From Drosophila pseudoobscura (Eukaryota > Arthropoda > Insecta > Diptera > Drosophilidae), in contig NC_046680.1 of assembly GCF_009870125.1 (NCBI RefSeq), forward strand, positions 13,907,501 to 13,971,500: a DNA stretch of 64,000 bases. The letters are read 5' to 3'. The position numbers were made by a program, and so were the translations under genes. The notes beneath the pieces were generated by a model. It was given only the letters and a program-made list of their open reading frames with translations, did no database searches and was not told where the DNA came from. Positions 35,995 through 51,200 of this stretch are shown piece after piece. The stretch's first letter is position 1, and each line of letters starts with the position of its first letter.

Positions 35995-38106
35995 TCTGTT
36001 AACAACAATTTGTGTATACTTTTATGCTTGATTTTTCCGGTGTGAGTATAGAGTAATGCATATCCAGTTGATTTTAGCCTACTTCATATTTAAAATAATT
36101 CACTTCCCTTTGATTCAAAACATGCTTGAAAGGGAAATGTCCCTCATTTGGTCTTCAGAGCATTCGTTTTATTTCATTGCAAAATTGTGCTGAAAATACA
36201 CAACTTACTCTTACATACATATGATTAAAAGTCCTGAAACATATAGAGAACCGAATGTAGACATTTCGTGGACTTAAAAGTGTCCAGAACATCAGTCCAA
36301 TTTCCACTTCTCGTTGTATAAATAATGCGAATGCGAATATAGAGAAGTGCGAAACGTGTCAGCAACACACTTGAAAAGTTATTGGGGTTAGGATTTGAAT
36401 GAGAATCGAACATAAATGTAAATCACAAAGAACCTGAGGGGAGCAAAAAGGTGGAAAGGTTATGCGTGAAGTGTGGATGGATGGGTCATCGGATGGATCT
36501 ACTTTTAGGTCCTGTTTGTGTCATTCAAATTATGAGCTTAGTGTGTCTAACGTCTCTGGAGAGCTTGGAGTTAGGAAATCAAAACACAGTTATCCAAACC
36601 AAGTCAGGTGTTTCGACGGAAAGATACCCGCTACTCAAAATATATAAAAGTTGTTTTCGGAAATCGTACCTATCTACCTATGGACCTATGTACCTGTCCA
36701 TCGAGAGAATAACACGAAGCATATAGTCTTTATAGAAAGACCAAAAGCCCAAGCTGTCTTTGATTGAATAATAACGATGAACAACTTGACCCACATTTAA
36801 AATGGAGAGTGAGTGCTACACACGGATACAAGGGAAAGTCGAAGAAGTTTCCTTTCATGGAAATGCACTTTGTAACATCTCTTGAATTACAAATGCTTGC
36901 TGATTTTGCCTTTCATACCTACGGAATGAACCCGGAATCGATTCATATTTAAGATTCGTTTATTCAGCCGGCGGAACCTCTGATTGCAACCCTGACGGGA
37001 CATTAAATCACGTGCCACCATAGGACACCTTTGTTATCCCTTTTTCGTTCCCGATTTAGCTCATTTGCATAAACTGCAGCTGCAGTCAGTGTGTGGGGTA
37101 ATTTTTTGTATTCGAATTTTGGTATAAAAAGCGTGCCGCTTGCCTCCTATTCGTTCAAATAGTAATATGATAATACCACTGTATTTGCAGCTCGTAATAC
37201 TTAATGTACACTCTCAAAGGCAGAAATCTTGGGATGAGGACTGCTCTATTAATTAATCGTGACAGTCAAAATATAACACTATTAATAAAGCAACTAACTC
37301 GGCAAACGGAACGGATCAGTTCAGTTAATTTTGCTATTTGGGGTGAACAAGTGAAGCGGATTTTAGCCTGTGGGCAAAATAATTGCAAGTGACAGGCGCT
37401 TTAATTTTTCTTCCTCTTCGACAGCCTATTTTTAGTCGGGGAAGTCTGGGCCGAAGACCCGTTGCCATGTTTATGATAAACTTAATACAGTGTAAATGAA
37501 CGGCCCCATTGGCTGGATGGCGGATAGGTGGATGGGTGGAGGTTGGAGGGTGGAGCGTGGATGGGGCTGGTGGAAGTTTCCGCTAACCACAGTTAGGGAA
37601 CACATTTTCTTCTTGCTTTTCATCCCATTCATCTTCTTGTTTTGATAAACTTCAAATAAACAAATCAGTGAAAGAAAAGCAAAGTATAGAACTCAGAATG
37701 GTGAAAACTTTTTGCGTTTGCGGTTGAATGAAATGGAAAATTTTAATTGCTGTGCCGCGTATTGGAGGAGCTCTTGTGCTCTTGTAGCTGTAGCGCTAAG
37801 GATATTTGTATATACATACATATAAGGAAATTTATGTACATGAAAACTTTCATCAGGTTCTCTTGTTCCGTTCCCCAACAAACCAACAAACTGATGAAGA
37901 ACCCCAGCTCTAAGTAATTTAAATTATTGCAAAGCGCACACAAGCGCAAATGAGGACTGAACGCGAGAAGAAGGACGCAAATTCCACTGATTTTTTCATT
38001 AAGCTCATGTCAGATTAGCAAGAAGGAAAGAACAAGAGTGAGGCTGAGGCAGAGACAGAGACAAAATGAAAGGGAGTTGGAGCTTGGTTGAACCGAAAGA
38101 CAGAAG

Positions 38107-38131
38107 GGGGCACGGGCACGGGCACGGGCAC
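38107..38131. repeat. Simple repeat GGGCAC
   Basis: Four tandem GGGCAC hexamers lie in a gene-free stretch. Confidence 0.75.
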
Positions 38132-40297
38132 ACACGGGAGCCATAAATTATTTGCCCCGAGCCAACCCTTGGAAAAGCGCAAAACTTTTTTTACATTGCC
38201 AGACAGAGTAACAATACAAAAACTGTACAATACAGCAACGACATTTGTTATAAATTAAGTGATGGGGGTGCTCAATATTAAAAAATGTGAAATACGGTGT
38301 TTGGGTGGCGGCAATCCTGTGAGGACACAGGGTCTTGCAATCGAATTGCGAGGAAACACCCCATTGTTGGCAATGGATGTGGTAGGTGTACTCTATCGGG
38401 CATTTAGTTAAAAAATCTATTACAAATCATAAGAACGGCTTTTCCTCTTGGAAATTCATAGATTTAAAACATATTTTTATGAAAAAGTATACTGCGTTCT
38501 GGATAGGGTTGTTTCTTGTGCCTGAACCTAAGGCGGAGATAAATCAGGAGAAAGTGAGTGCAGTAGGGGATGGTTTGAGAGCTCATTCGATGACCGACAT
38601 TGCCAGAACGTCCTTTGTTTTAGGCGTTTAACCCTTTGAAGCTCCACATTGTTCTCAACCCTCGGACAAGGGCTGGACAGAGAGCAGTTAACCAATGAGG
38701 ACTCAGGTTCTAGCTAACCCTTTTTCAGCTGATAAGGGTGTACTTGGGGCGTGCCACACCCTCACCCCCACCCCTCCGCTCTGCACATAGAGCCAATTCT
38801 CGAATTTTTAAAAAGTTCGGTTTTTCTTACGTTGTTGTTTGTGTTTTCGAAAACTTTGATTCACTTATTTGCATGCGCCAAAGTTTCTTCATCTGGAAAG
38901 AAAAACGGAGAAGCGGAAGAACGGAAAAAGAGAGGCAACCAAAAATTGTGCTCGAAACAAATTAACAGTCCAGTGATTATTGTCAAAAGCAAAGAAGGAG
39001 GAAGGCAAAACAAGTGCCTATCGAGCGGTCTCCCCCACGCAGCTATTCCCCCCCACCCATCGAGCAATTCAAAAATTAGAAAAGGGCATAATTTTAATGA
39101 ACTTTCTTGTTGAGCCGTGGTCGTGGTCGCCACCCATATAAATACTCTCTGGTAGCCAGAGCAGCTGTCGAAAAAGGACTTACAAGTTTGCATTCTGCTT
39201 TGCCCACTTGTCTTGGCTTTTGAGTTGTTTCGTGAGCCTCTTTGATGGGAGTTTGTTTTTCAAACGGACTTTCTTAGTGAAGCCAAGAAAATGAAGCAAA
39301 GTTACACGCTGAGCTCGGTTGGTTAAGAGAGACGGAACCCCGGAGAAATACGATGATGGACAAGATGATGGCATCGTTCAAACTTCTCTGGCATTAATCA
39401 CTTCCACTCAAATGATGCCTGGTCCTAATTGCACCTCCGCTTGCCGCGTGCTCAGTCCCTTTTCAATGCAACTGTAAATTGAAATGGGTCTCAAATTGCA
39501 GCGGCTGCATGCCAAAAAAAGAAGGAGGAGAACACCTGCCTTTCCCATCGACTGCCGACATTTCTAATGCTCACGCCCGACTGCTGCCAAATGAAGGACA
39601 GCCGAAACTATTCAAGCTGATACGCAGTTATTATGCAAAACAAGATGGATCTATATCGAAAGATACGAGTATATAATCGATCGACTTGCAGATAATCAAA
39701 GGGAGAAGCAGCTGGCCTGGCAGGTATTGAGTAACCGGATTCCTGTACAGAATTCGTTTTACATACGTGTAGCATTGGAGATAGTTTTCTCAAGTTCGGA
39801 AAGATACTATGTTCTTGCATGTAAAGCCTTTCGAAATTCATTGGATCTGCCTGCGAGTCGTCACAACGAAATACAGAAGAAAAGTACCTTCCAATTGTCT
39901 GGAGACAAACCCAAATGATTGATTGGAGGCCAGGCCGGACAGTCAGGTACCCATTAAGGACCTCATCCAATATGCTCCTAAACACAATCTCGCCTAATAT
40001 TTTACGCTCATTTAGGGCATTACAGAAACATAGCTAACGGATTTTGTGCAACGCACCCTGCTCCGAACAATGGCTGTAACTCTTGAGCGGGCCCGAAAGG
40101 AATTGCAACTGTGGATCAGGGGATCACAATGAAGCGGATGGGAAAACTAAAACCAACGCCCGCTTGACATTTGGCTGCTAAACAAACAAATGCTGCAAAA
40201 AAAGAGGACTGCAAAGGGACACAAGGAAGAAAAAACTGTCAACCTTACGTACAACCGTATGGGTGCAGAATGGGGGGGAGTAGAGCAGGTCAATCAA

Positions 40298-40322
40298 GGG
40301 ATAGGGATAGGGATAGGGATAG
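40298..40322. repeat. Simple repeat GGGATA
   Basis: Four perfect GGGATA hexamers are followed by a partial one. Confidence 0.85.
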
Positions 40323-43300
40323 CACGATGTTGAAGCGCAGTTGCACCACGGTGTTGCCTTTCTAGAGAGACATTTTTTGGTATTTTTTGGTATAAAAACT
40401 GAAATTGAAATTGTGTCATTTCATGCCAAGAGCTGAAGAGAGCGTAAGGGGAGTAACAAAGGCGGGTGGGGGGACACACACACCTGGCCTTCAAGCAGTT
40501 TTACGTCCTTTGTGTACTTTGCTTCCTCCTAACTGCCATTTTTAATTGTTTGTGTTTAACGGTTATCAGGCGAGGGCCAAGAACACAAGAATTTATCGAA
40601 ATTTGTTGTTTTTCTTTGGGCTTTTTATGGCCTGAACTCTTGACGTGGCCAGTTGCCCATTAAGCTTACTTTTAAGTGCCATTCTGTCCCATTCATCTGC
40701 GTCTCTTCTACTTGAAAAATTTGCGCATGCACAGCAATTTCTCGTCTCGCCTTTCACTTTGTTTCTCATTTTCATTTTCATTTTCTTCCGTCTCCTTCTC
40801 CGTATTCCAATCTTAATTTTTTTGTTGTTGCCGCTTTGGGGTTGAAAATAATTCATTTATGCAAATGAGGGGGTGTTTAAAATTAAGCAAAGAGCACGTA
40901 GGCCAAAAGTAGCGGTAGCACCAACAGCAGAGCATGATATCGTGGCCATAATGAAGGAGGTGACTGGATGGGTGGTGCAAAGGGGACAAGGGGAGAGTTG
41001 ACAGCGACAAGGGCAGTGAGGGCATTGAGAAATGATAGAAACAAAAGGTTTTCGCTCTCCCCAACACCACTTGCCAGCACTCTCCCAGCTCAAAAGAATC
41101 TCTGGCTTTTTCTCTGGCTGGATATAAGTTACAATTTGTAGAATACGTCGGGGGAGGGGCAGTTCTTAGAGAAGAAGTGTAAGAAGGGCGTGCTTTCCCC
41201 AAAAATGTCCAAAAGTAGCCTTTGGCTTTGGGATTCTCGAACACAATACTAACAAATTAGCCATATTTCATTATGAGTATTTTTCATGTATCTGGCGATG
41301 GTAATCTTTGTCCTAGATTCCCTGATAGGCAGGTTAACTCCATTTATCAATCATCAATCTAAAATCATTGCGAAGTGCCTCGCTGTATCATCAAATAAAC
41401 AGCTCATTCCTACAGCAAAAAGGGGCGGGCGAAGGGTTCTTTTCCCACATACTCGTGCGTGTATGTATGACCCTTTTCAGTGCCAGCAACAATCGAAATA
41501 CAAAGCATAAAAAAGAGTATCTCGGCCAGATCGGATCCTGGCGAAACATGACATTTATTACGCTCTATTAGCGACGAGAGCCGAGTCAGAAAGAAAGCAA
41601 ATCGAAGGGGATTGAAGAATGAATGGATGTGTGTGGGTTCTGGTGCGAGGTCATGCGAATCCTTTACCATTGGGGGTGAACCGTATGTGCGGTGGGTAGG
41701 TGTGGGCGAGGGGGAGGGCGAGGGTGAGGGCAACGATTTGTAATGCTTTTGGTGCGAGATTTCTTATGCAAATACAACACACATGTGATGTGGCCACAGG
41801 AGTATGGCGGCGGGTAAACGTGAACCAGCACTAAATGTTGACGCGTGCTGCTCCTGCGGCCCACATATTCACATATGTGAATGCTCAGGATGAATGGGGG
41901 TGAGGTGGGGCCCTGGTGATGCCTCGGGCTCTTGTTTGTGTTTTCTCGTTCCTCTTCCACAACGCTGAAAGGTTAAATGTTGCCACTGGCACATAATTTT
42001 GTCAAGTGCTGTCAGGAGCCCTCACTCCCCAGCCCCATCCTGTGACCTCCACATGTGCTGCATTGTGTTGTTTGTGCGCCTTACGTGGTCAGCCCATAGT
42101 GCTTAATGGGAAATTAACAACTTAATTAATTTCAGTGCCATTTATCTTCAGACTGCGTAAGAAAAACTTCAACGTACCAAAGATCAACAAATTTCCATTG
42201 GTCAAACTTTGGCATCCCTGGCCAGGCCAGGCCAGCCCAGCCCAGGCCTGCCCCCCGACTCCTGTCTCCGCAAATGAGATTTATTTATGCCTTTGCGCGT
42301 GTAGCCAAAGCAAATAAGAGGCTGATGGCTTGGGTCTTTACCCAAAATAGATGCTGCGTCTTGCCCTCCAACAAATTAGTTGGGCCATATCGCAGATATT
42401 ATTTTAAACTGAAATCTAATTCGTTAAAACATAATATTCGTGGACTGTGGGGTCGCAGCACCCCTCAACTCCAACTTGGCTTATCGCAATGCCGGGCCTG
42501 GTCTGGTATTATGAACTATAAAATATTCATATGCATCTTACCTGTACCGAGGAAACACATTAACAAAATTTGTGTGCGTGCCCTGAAACGTCGTCGAAGG
42601 CACTCATCTAATTGCATTAGTAGAAGCGACTGGAACAAGCACCAGAGTCTGTCCGAGGGGTACCGCCACCCCAAGCCCGGGCATGGACCGGGGGAATTGC
42701 ACTTTCTTGCTTGATGCTCGCTAGGCATATGTATGTTCCCATATCGCTTGTCAGTCCGCGCTCCCTGCTCCCTGCTCCCCACCACCCACCACCCCTCGCT
42801 GCTTGTCTGTCTGTCTGTCTGTCGCCTGCTTTTCAAATTTTATGACATTTTTATTCGCTATGGTTAGCAGTGGGTGGGTGAAGGACGCCAGCATACCTCA
42901 GCATCTCCCATGCCCTCTCATACATGCCCCTGACTGGTGTTTTAACGCTGATTTTCGCAGAAACAAAAACATTTTCATTTTATTTGGCCGTGTATCTTCT
43001 GTGTTGGTGTTTTTATGTAGCAGCTTTCAAATTTTTATAACTGTCATAATTGGCGTAATTGTTTTGGTAGTTTACCGTAGATCAGCTCTAAAAGCTTTTC
43101 GCTGTCCTTTGAGTGTGGGCACAGCTTCTATGCCTACAACTAGAGAATCCTTCAATATATCCCTATAGCTCTATTCCGTAACCTCTCGCATCAATACAGA
43201 TGCAAATATTTCTGGAAAAATTAAAGAAAATCATAGATAGGAAGCGCAAATTGCAAACTTAATAACAACTCCCCCACACAGAAAGCACCCAGGGAAAGAG

Positions 43301-44172
43301 TACTGGTGCTGAGACGGGCTGAGAGAATGAAAGATATGCAGATATGGATGGAAATACATATATAGAAGACTCCTAATGAAACCCATGCAAATGAACAAAA
43401 GGCAACATGTCTATGCCACACATAGAGCCGAACACAGGCAGGGCAAGGCAAGCTACATCATCATTATCGTCAACATCCTCTGCGGGAAAATCAAAGCAGC
43501 AAATGAGATAAAAAGAAAAAACCATGCGAAAAGCCAAAGCTAAGGAAACGCATTGAAAAATAGAAAGAGAAATGGAAAATTAAAATATCGATCAGCAGCG
43601 GTGGTAACGAACTCCAACCCCTTTGCTTGGAGCAAGTCTGCAAATGAGAAAGACGGCGAAGGGCTTCCTTTCTACGTGTATCCCAAAAGGAAAAGAACAT
43701 GGCTGGGGCGATGGGGATGGGGATGGGGGTGTGGGAGGTGGGATGTGGAAAAGGGCTTTGGCAATGTCCTCGACGTGCGCTCTTAAAATTAAAAGCATGT
43801 TTGATGAGGAAATTGAACTGGCATGTGAGAGCGAGACCCTGGTGTCGGGGTTGTTGTCGACGACTTAGATTCCCTTTTTACCGAACAGAGAACATATCCA
43901 ACGGAACGGGAAGATACACACATGAGTATATAGAAGATATATGCACGGTCGGCTGTTAATGATGATGAAGAATCACGACTCGGGGAATCAAAAGCTTCCA
44001 ACATACCCTCTGGGCACCCAACATACTCTGTGTACCCAGGCCTTTGCTCCCCCCGAGATTAATTCCTCAAAGCTGCGTTCGGCTTGGTAACTTCCATCGA
44101 TATCTTTCGTTTTTTTCCTGCTTCTCCTTTCTGTTAATTTCATTCACCCTTTGCAAATGAGCTGAATGTAAG

Positions 44173-44290
44173 GCGTACGGCGTACGGCGTACCGCGTAAG
44201 GGGAGGTGCACCCACAAGCACCCCAACACAATTTTCCACATTATCCCCTGACGTCGACTTGAACGCCAACGCCAACGTCAACGTCAACGC
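44173..44290. repeat. Short repeats GGCGTAC and AACGCC/AACGTC
   Basis: GGCGTAC occurs in tandem near 44173-44195. Hexamers of the AACGCC/AACGTC type occur near 44261-44290. Translated frames over this stretch show only low-complexity residues. Confidence 0.6.
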
Positions 44291-46008
44291 TGGCTGCGCG
44301 GTTAGCGGCATCGTCGGCGTGGGTGCTATTCAAATTCTCCACTCTTGCTTTACACGCGCGATTTTCGTTGTTTTCGCTTTTACATTTTTTAATAGCAATA
44401 GAATTTTTCCTTGCGCCTGCCTCCGTTGCAGGGTGGCACATTTTTTTTACCCGAATACCCCCACCACTAAAAGACAACCCTGCCAGCCACTTTCCTCTGT
44501 GTGGGCCTGGCACTTAAAACGGTTGCCAGAAACTTGCTCTTCTGAATTTGTCGCTGACGCCGCGCCGTCAACTCCCACACCCAAACCGTCTCCTTTTTTT
44601 TATATTTTCCACTCGTTCACCCATCCCCACTTGCGGGTATTAAACTTAATGTTGATAGTGTAATTTTATATTTAAGAGAACCAGCTAAAAAAACTTTAGG
44701 GTTGAGTGCTGAGTGTATTAGGTGTTGTGTGGTATTGCTTTGGGGGTAGCGGAGCACTCTAGTGCATATTTTCTGGGAATGAGTGGGACACAGATCGAAG
44801 GGATCGGATCGGATGAGGACTGTCAACTGCTAGCCATGTCTTCACCATTACTGAAATTACTATTACTCTCAACTCTTGCTTTGGGCTAATTCGGAGCTGC
44901 CTTTAAGAGCAGAAATCTTCTCCCTTCTGCGAGCTGGGAGCTGGGAGCTTCCCTTATCCCTTCCCTTGCTTGCTTAAGTAGAAATTACTTCATCGATTTT
45001 ATTTCCCTCCCATTCCCTGCTTCTTTCGAAGAAGCCGCTGGCAACAAGCAGAGTGGAATAAAAAATTGAGCCTGCCGCCAACATCCGCCGTAGTCACCGG
45101 GTCCGTCCTCCCTCCCTCCTTTTTTTGTAGCAGCCAAGGACCCACAAATTATAGAAGAAAAAAACCTCTGGCACACTCAGCTTTTTTAAGAAATTTTTTT
45201 ATTTTAAGGGTAGCTCTCAAGATTTTTTTCTGTTCTCCACTGCGCATCCTTTCGTATCCTTGCTTGGTTGCCTAATGAAAAGTCCCCGTCAATTACAAGA
45301 ACGCCACGCGGCGGCCAAAAAAATTAAATGAAATTATAGAAAAAGGTAAAAAGTTGCCGAAAAGATGCAAAAAAACATGACCAAAAGTCAGAAAAGAACA
45401 TGGATGGATGCCTGCTCAAAAACCTGTGTAAGCAAATTTGCGTCAAGGGATCAAATGGATCTTTCGGCGGTGGGAGGGGACATACAAATTTTGAGCATAA
45501 CAAAAAATGAAAGACGTGACCGGGAATTATAGTTTTCTATTAGATATTCGGCAGGACAATACTACCTGCCTCTTGAATCACGAGTGTTCCGCTGATTCTT
45601 TCAAGTTGATAGTGCCTCGAGAATTTGGTAACTCTTTCGTTAGATTTTTGGCTAGGAAAGAAGATACGGCATGTCTGCAATTTCCAGTTTTAGGGTAGAG
45701 AAGGCGGTTTCGGTTTTTTGGTCAATGTACAATGAGTACAAGGTGGTACTTCAAGGTATGGTCGGAAATATCATAGGGTAAAATCTGACACGGGATAAAC
45801 TGCTCTCAAAATTTCACAATTTGCGGCATTAAAGCCTTCTCCCGGTCAGACATTCTTCTTTGAGCACAATTTTGGGTTTTGGGCCACGACCTTTTGTCTT
45901 CCTGCTGTGCACGTGTGTTTGCCAGTTTTTCAATATTTACCTCATATGATGTCACGGAAACAAGCTGATTTCTTATACCAACTATTGGGGACACATGGAT
46001 GGGAGTGG

Positions 46009-46040
46009 GGCGATGGGAGTGGGAGTGGGAGTGGGAGTGG
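46009..46040. repeat. Simple repeat GGGAGT
   Basis: About five GGGAGT hexamers run in tandem. Confidence 0.75.
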
Positions 46041-48260
46041 AGTGTGCGGCACCACTCGCTTTCTGTTTGTTTGAACATGTGTCCTTCTTTTCAGATTGAC
46101 CGTTCTATTTGTTAAAGGTATTTGGATCAGGATCTGCTGGAAACTGGCTAGAGGGCCGGCGGGGGAAATCAGCACCGCAGGACATGCCAACGCCAATGGG
46201 CAGCTGTCAGGGGCAGGACTTAAGCCCGCAAGCCTTTGAGTTATTTTTGCGTTTGCGTTTACCTTGGCAAGCAGCTGTCAAAACTGCTAATAGGCGTAAA
46301 TGAGCCGCCCAATGAGGCAGAAAGAAACTGTTGAGGAAAAACTAATTTCCGCTGCATACAAAGACGAACGTCTTCAGCTTCAGTCTTCAGACAGGACAAG
46401 AACAGGACGTGTGCCAGAAGCATTCTTTGCGCAAATTCCATGTCTGATCCCTCTGCGTGTGCGGCCCCTAAATAAGGATTATCGTCGTATGCAAAGTGAA
46501 AAAAGAGAAAAAGAGAATAATGAAAACTACAAACTGCAGGCGAGTCAATGGAAACCGAAACCCTTTTCAAATTTCCAAATTTCGAAATTCCAATCCCAGG
46601 TTATGCATAGATCTCTCTGTGTATAGGGTGTAATTTTTTTAGCAGCCGGCATTTGCATACCAAAAAAATTAAATATTCAAAAAAAGTGAGGCTGTGGCTG
46701 TTCCTGTTCCTGGCAGGACACACGACAAACGCACCCCTCGTGATTTTTTTTCCTTTTTCCTGCTACCCAGACAACGTCGAAAGTCCTGCGGCTGCGGCTG
46801 GGACATCGACAACCCTTTAGCACTTTTTAGAACGGGTTTCCACAACTTTTAATTTGCATTTTGTTGCTTTGTGTTGCTGTTGGGATTTCAAAATCAAGTT
46901 TAAAAAACTCACCCCAGACGTTGTCGGGTTCAGGTCCAGGCTCTATCATAAAAAACAAATGCTCGATTTTTTGGGGTACAGTTTTTTTTCGTTCGGAATT
47001 TGACAAGTGAATATTCATGTAAACTGTGCAAGGGTTAAAACTTTTGAGAGCTGCAGAATAGGTAGAACGAAAAAAAAACGTGGGTACTTTAGCATGTGCT
47101 CGGGCAGAATAATTTGGGATGATGTGGGTAACGAAAAAAAGAGTTGGGAAAAATGCAGGCTGCCAACAGGGTGATGAGTGGAACATAGATCGTTAGTGGA
47201 TCGTGAGTGGGTTCGTTAAGGTTATATTTTTGGAAAGTTATTAAAAATATTTCAGGGCCATATATGCAAAGGTATCTGAAGCTTCGGCTCAAGTTTGACG
47301 AATAAACTACTTATTTGATCCGCTTAACATACTCGAAGCTAAACAAAAAAGTACCCCTATTAAAAAATCAAGGGTACCATAGAAAAAACGAGCCAGACAT
47401 ACCAGAAATTATCAAAGGGGTAAGAAAAGCACGCAGCGTTGCATGCAAAACGAAAGTTAATCACAAAATACATTACGGTGGATATAAAAAATAGATGAAC
47501 AAAAAAAATGAGGCAGACGCGCGACTCGTTTTTTTTTTTGTCGTCCTGAGAGGGGTTAACTTAATTTATGCGCATCGTTGAGTTGGAAGCGTGGCAGCGA
47601 CGTTGGCTGAGGCACTACATAGATGCTGGGGCTGATTATGCAGCACGACAGCAGCAGAGAAGCAGCACGAAATGCTTTCTTTCGTTTCCTCAATTTTGTA
47701 ATTTGGAAAATATGCCTCAGTTCATGGAACGCACTGCCTGGAACGGCTGCGATGTTAATGTCAAATGGCAGGGGTTTGGTTTTGCTGGAAATTATTGATT
47801 TATGATTTTGCAATTCTATGGACATTGACTAGGTGCGATGTGGTGGCAATAGTTATTAATGTAACTTTCTGTTTTTATTTTGAGTAAAGCCGTTTGAATG
47901 TATCTTCAAGTATCTTTCTCTTTGCTTAACCAATCTTATACGAAAGCATTTAATATTCTACTCCACTCCTCAGAATCCCTTTCTTTAGGCACACTTCCAA
48001 GACCAATTAAAAATTATAAGCAGTCCCCTCAAGTCAAAGGCTCTCCCTTAAAGTACTTCCCATACATATAAGACCACCTTGATGAAAAACATTCAACATT
48101 AAGAAGGAAAAACTGCGTGGCCACCTGCGCAACTCGACGCCAAATGATGCCGTTAAGATGCTTATAGCAAAAGAAGAGCGGCGAGTGGGGTATGGGGTGT
48201 GGGGAGCAAATACTTCAAAAGGCATTTAAAACAAAAACGAAACAAAATGAAAGCCAAGTT

Positions 48261-48277
48261 CCCCCCCCCCCCCCCCC
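48261..48277. repeat. Poly(C) run, 17 bases
   Basis: Seventeen uninterrupted C residues. Such runs are rare in fly DNA and are prone to length errors in sequencing. Confidence 0.85.
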
Positions 48278-51200
48278 TCCGGTCCCACAATCCTGCAAAT
48301 GGGGGTGGCGTTGAAAAGGGGTGGCAAACGAAATTAAATTTTGTACTTCGCATAAACTTAATTACTCGCCATGGCCGGCTGGATAAGATGGGTGGAAAGG
48401 AGAGGAGAGGAGAGGACTACGAAGGGCTAAGGAGAGTTCTTCCTGCTCCTGGAGAGAGCCCTGCGCAGTCGCGAGATTCGCTTTCGCTTCGTTCATTAAT
48501 GGTCGCGCTTAATGGGAAATATTAAATTATGCCCGCGCTGCATTGTGCTGTTGCTGGCTTCATTTTGGGTCCTTTGCTAATTTAACCCTCCGGACTCCAA
48601 GACTCCACGACTCTGGGACTCCAGGATGCCAGGATGCCACTCGGAGACATCTTTTGTCTTTCCATTGGGATCCTTGCTTTCAGTTCAGTGTCAAACAAAG
48701 TCATTTCCATGTTAATTGCACGCCATTTTGTGCCTTTGGTCCTTGGCCCGGTTGATAGGCTGATTATCCTTTCATTTATGCAAAGTCCCAGCTCTTGTTA
48801 ATTTGCTTATTTCGTTGCCGTCTTCCAAGTCCCTGCTTTTGTCCGCATCTTAATTAATGTTTTCCTTGTTGTTATGCAAAGCAGTCTAGTTATTAAAAGG
48901 ATACGCCGTCGAGTCCCGCTTCAGCCCGGGGCCACTTGGGCCGGATATGAAAGGTAATTAAAAATTTTTCATTGCTCTGTTAAATTGCGCTTTGCATATT
49001 TTGTGGCGCCTGGTTCAGAAAATATATTCGCAAGGCTTGGACTTGCTTGCAGATATCCTCATACCGAATCCGCATCCGATATCTGGGGGATCTGGGGGCT
49101 GTCAGTTGGTTGGAGGCTGTCTCTTACATTGGGACATGGCCGCAAATTAGTTAAAAGGATATCTGAAGGAGAGCTCCCAACATGCTTGCTTCCTTTCTGA
49201 TGTGCCTTTTATTCTATAAGCGAATTACAAATCCATTAGGACATACCCAGACCCAGGACTGTATGAGTAAATATTAGTTACTCGAAACGAAAGTAAGTGC
49301 GCAACATTATTAAATAATAAGCAGTTCGGAGCAAATCCTTTTAGGCCCATACATGAGCTATAATTTGATTTAGCAGCACGAAAAACTGTCCTCTTACTGG
49401 GACATCACATCGGTGTGATGTGCGGTACCCAAAGAACTACGAGTAATACTGACCTCTATCAATCGCCTTGCCTTGCCTTCATCCCTTCCCGCTCCCGCAT
49501 CTTCACATACGAGTGGCACAGAAGACCTGACGAGTATGTTACCGATTTCTGGCTTTGCATAGCAAGCAAATAAAAACAAGTGGGGCAGAGAAAACCCACA
49601 ACAAATCGCTTAAATCGCATCAACAGTTTGCCAACACTCACAGGGGCACATATGCATAGCAGATACGAGAATGTGTAGTGAATGATAGCTTGTTGATAGC
49701 TCACTTTCCTCGCACACCACATGTCAACAACAACCAGCACTCCTCCCCCCAGGTCCTCCCCAGCCAGCAAAACAGCACAGCACCCCTTACATATGATTTT
49801 CAAACGTTTTCCTTTGCCTTTTTACTCTCAAATTTTTTGTGCAAAAAAAAAGGGGAAGAAAGGGTCCACGGCCTCCCCAAGAGAGTAGCAGTAAAACTCA
49901 TGAAAATCGCGTGTGTAGTGCCTTTTTGTCTGTGGTTTTTGTTGTTGTTGTTGTTGTTTTTGTTGTTGGGCAATTGCCGTTTCCGTCGTCAAAGTCGTCG
50001 CGGTTTATGCATGTAAATTTGTCCAAAATTGTCGAAAATTTGTGGCAAATAAAAAAAAAACATATGGGAGAGGACGGAAGGAGTCGCACTTGTCTAATGT
50101 TTACGTAATCATCAGCATTCTTATCATAGAATTGCCATTACTGTTGGATGGGCGGTACTGCTACCGGCGGCATAGGGATAGAGTTGTGCAATTTGGCTTT
50201 TATGGAAATTCATGTGTTGAATGCTCCACTCCCCTTATGGAAAAGTGGAAAAGTGGCGGGATTTTCACTTATGCAGACCATGTGTGGCAAGTGGGGGAGT
50301 GGGGAAGCGTGGGAATTTTGTTGCTCATATGATTTTCATTGTCAAAGGTCGGTTATGAATAGGGCCTAATTCTATTTATGTTTCATGTAGGTTGTTTTGC
50401 CGAATGTTTTTTGAATTGCTTTCAAAGCAACAAATTCCTAGAAGTATATGTAAGTATTTTCTGTATACTTCCCTAATCGGTTACGCAGCAAATGCGTCGC
50501 GAGTGAAACTGCTTAAAGCTTAAAGATTTTTACTTGCTTGGGGAGGGGTCTTCCCGTCTCTCCATCCCGTACTTTCTACTCTTGCTCGCGACATTAATAC
50601 CATGAATAATATACGCTCATTTCTTTTGCTTTTGCGTTGGCGTTGGCGTTGGAGTTCTCTTAGCCGCTTCCTCTTCCTCGTTTTCTTCCATTTTTGTCCT
50701 TGCTCTGTTTCCTCTAATTCCAAAGGGGTTGTTTGTAATTTTCTTTAAACAAAAATTTCCTTCTGCTTTTACGTTGCTTCTCGTGCAACTCGGGAGAAAC
50801 AAAAACGGAAAATATACAAGTAAAATGAGTCAGAGCAAACGCTGAAAGCTGCTGCTTGGAAAAGCTTTGCCACAAAGGGGGTCCCACGGCGATAGAGAGT
50901 GGGGATGCAAAACGTCTCAATGAGTTTTACGCTCGGTGCTTGATAATGAGCAGAAAGCAGAAAGGAAGCGAGTCAGTCAAAGGCGAAGGAGATGAAGGAG
51001 CATCGCGCCGTTCCCGACCCCAGCCACATCCCCGCCCGAGCTCTTCTCTGGTTGTGGCTGCGCTCATCCAGCATTAAACTCTTTGATTAAAGCCAAGGTT
51101 GGAGAGAGACGCCAGTACAAGCACCCATCTCTTTTTAACACAGACGCAGGTGGCCTATGCCGCCATGCCTGAAAACAACGAAGGTGGCTGGCGGGCTGGA

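Noticed and set aside
40813-41244. 143-codon minus-strand frame
   Set aside because: No motif, no splice pattern and Pro/Ser/Leu low complexity; a chance frame in a gene-free stretch.
42274-42714. 146-codon plus-strand frame
   Set aside because: No recognisable domain, and its content changes character along the frame; no promoter or poly(A) support.
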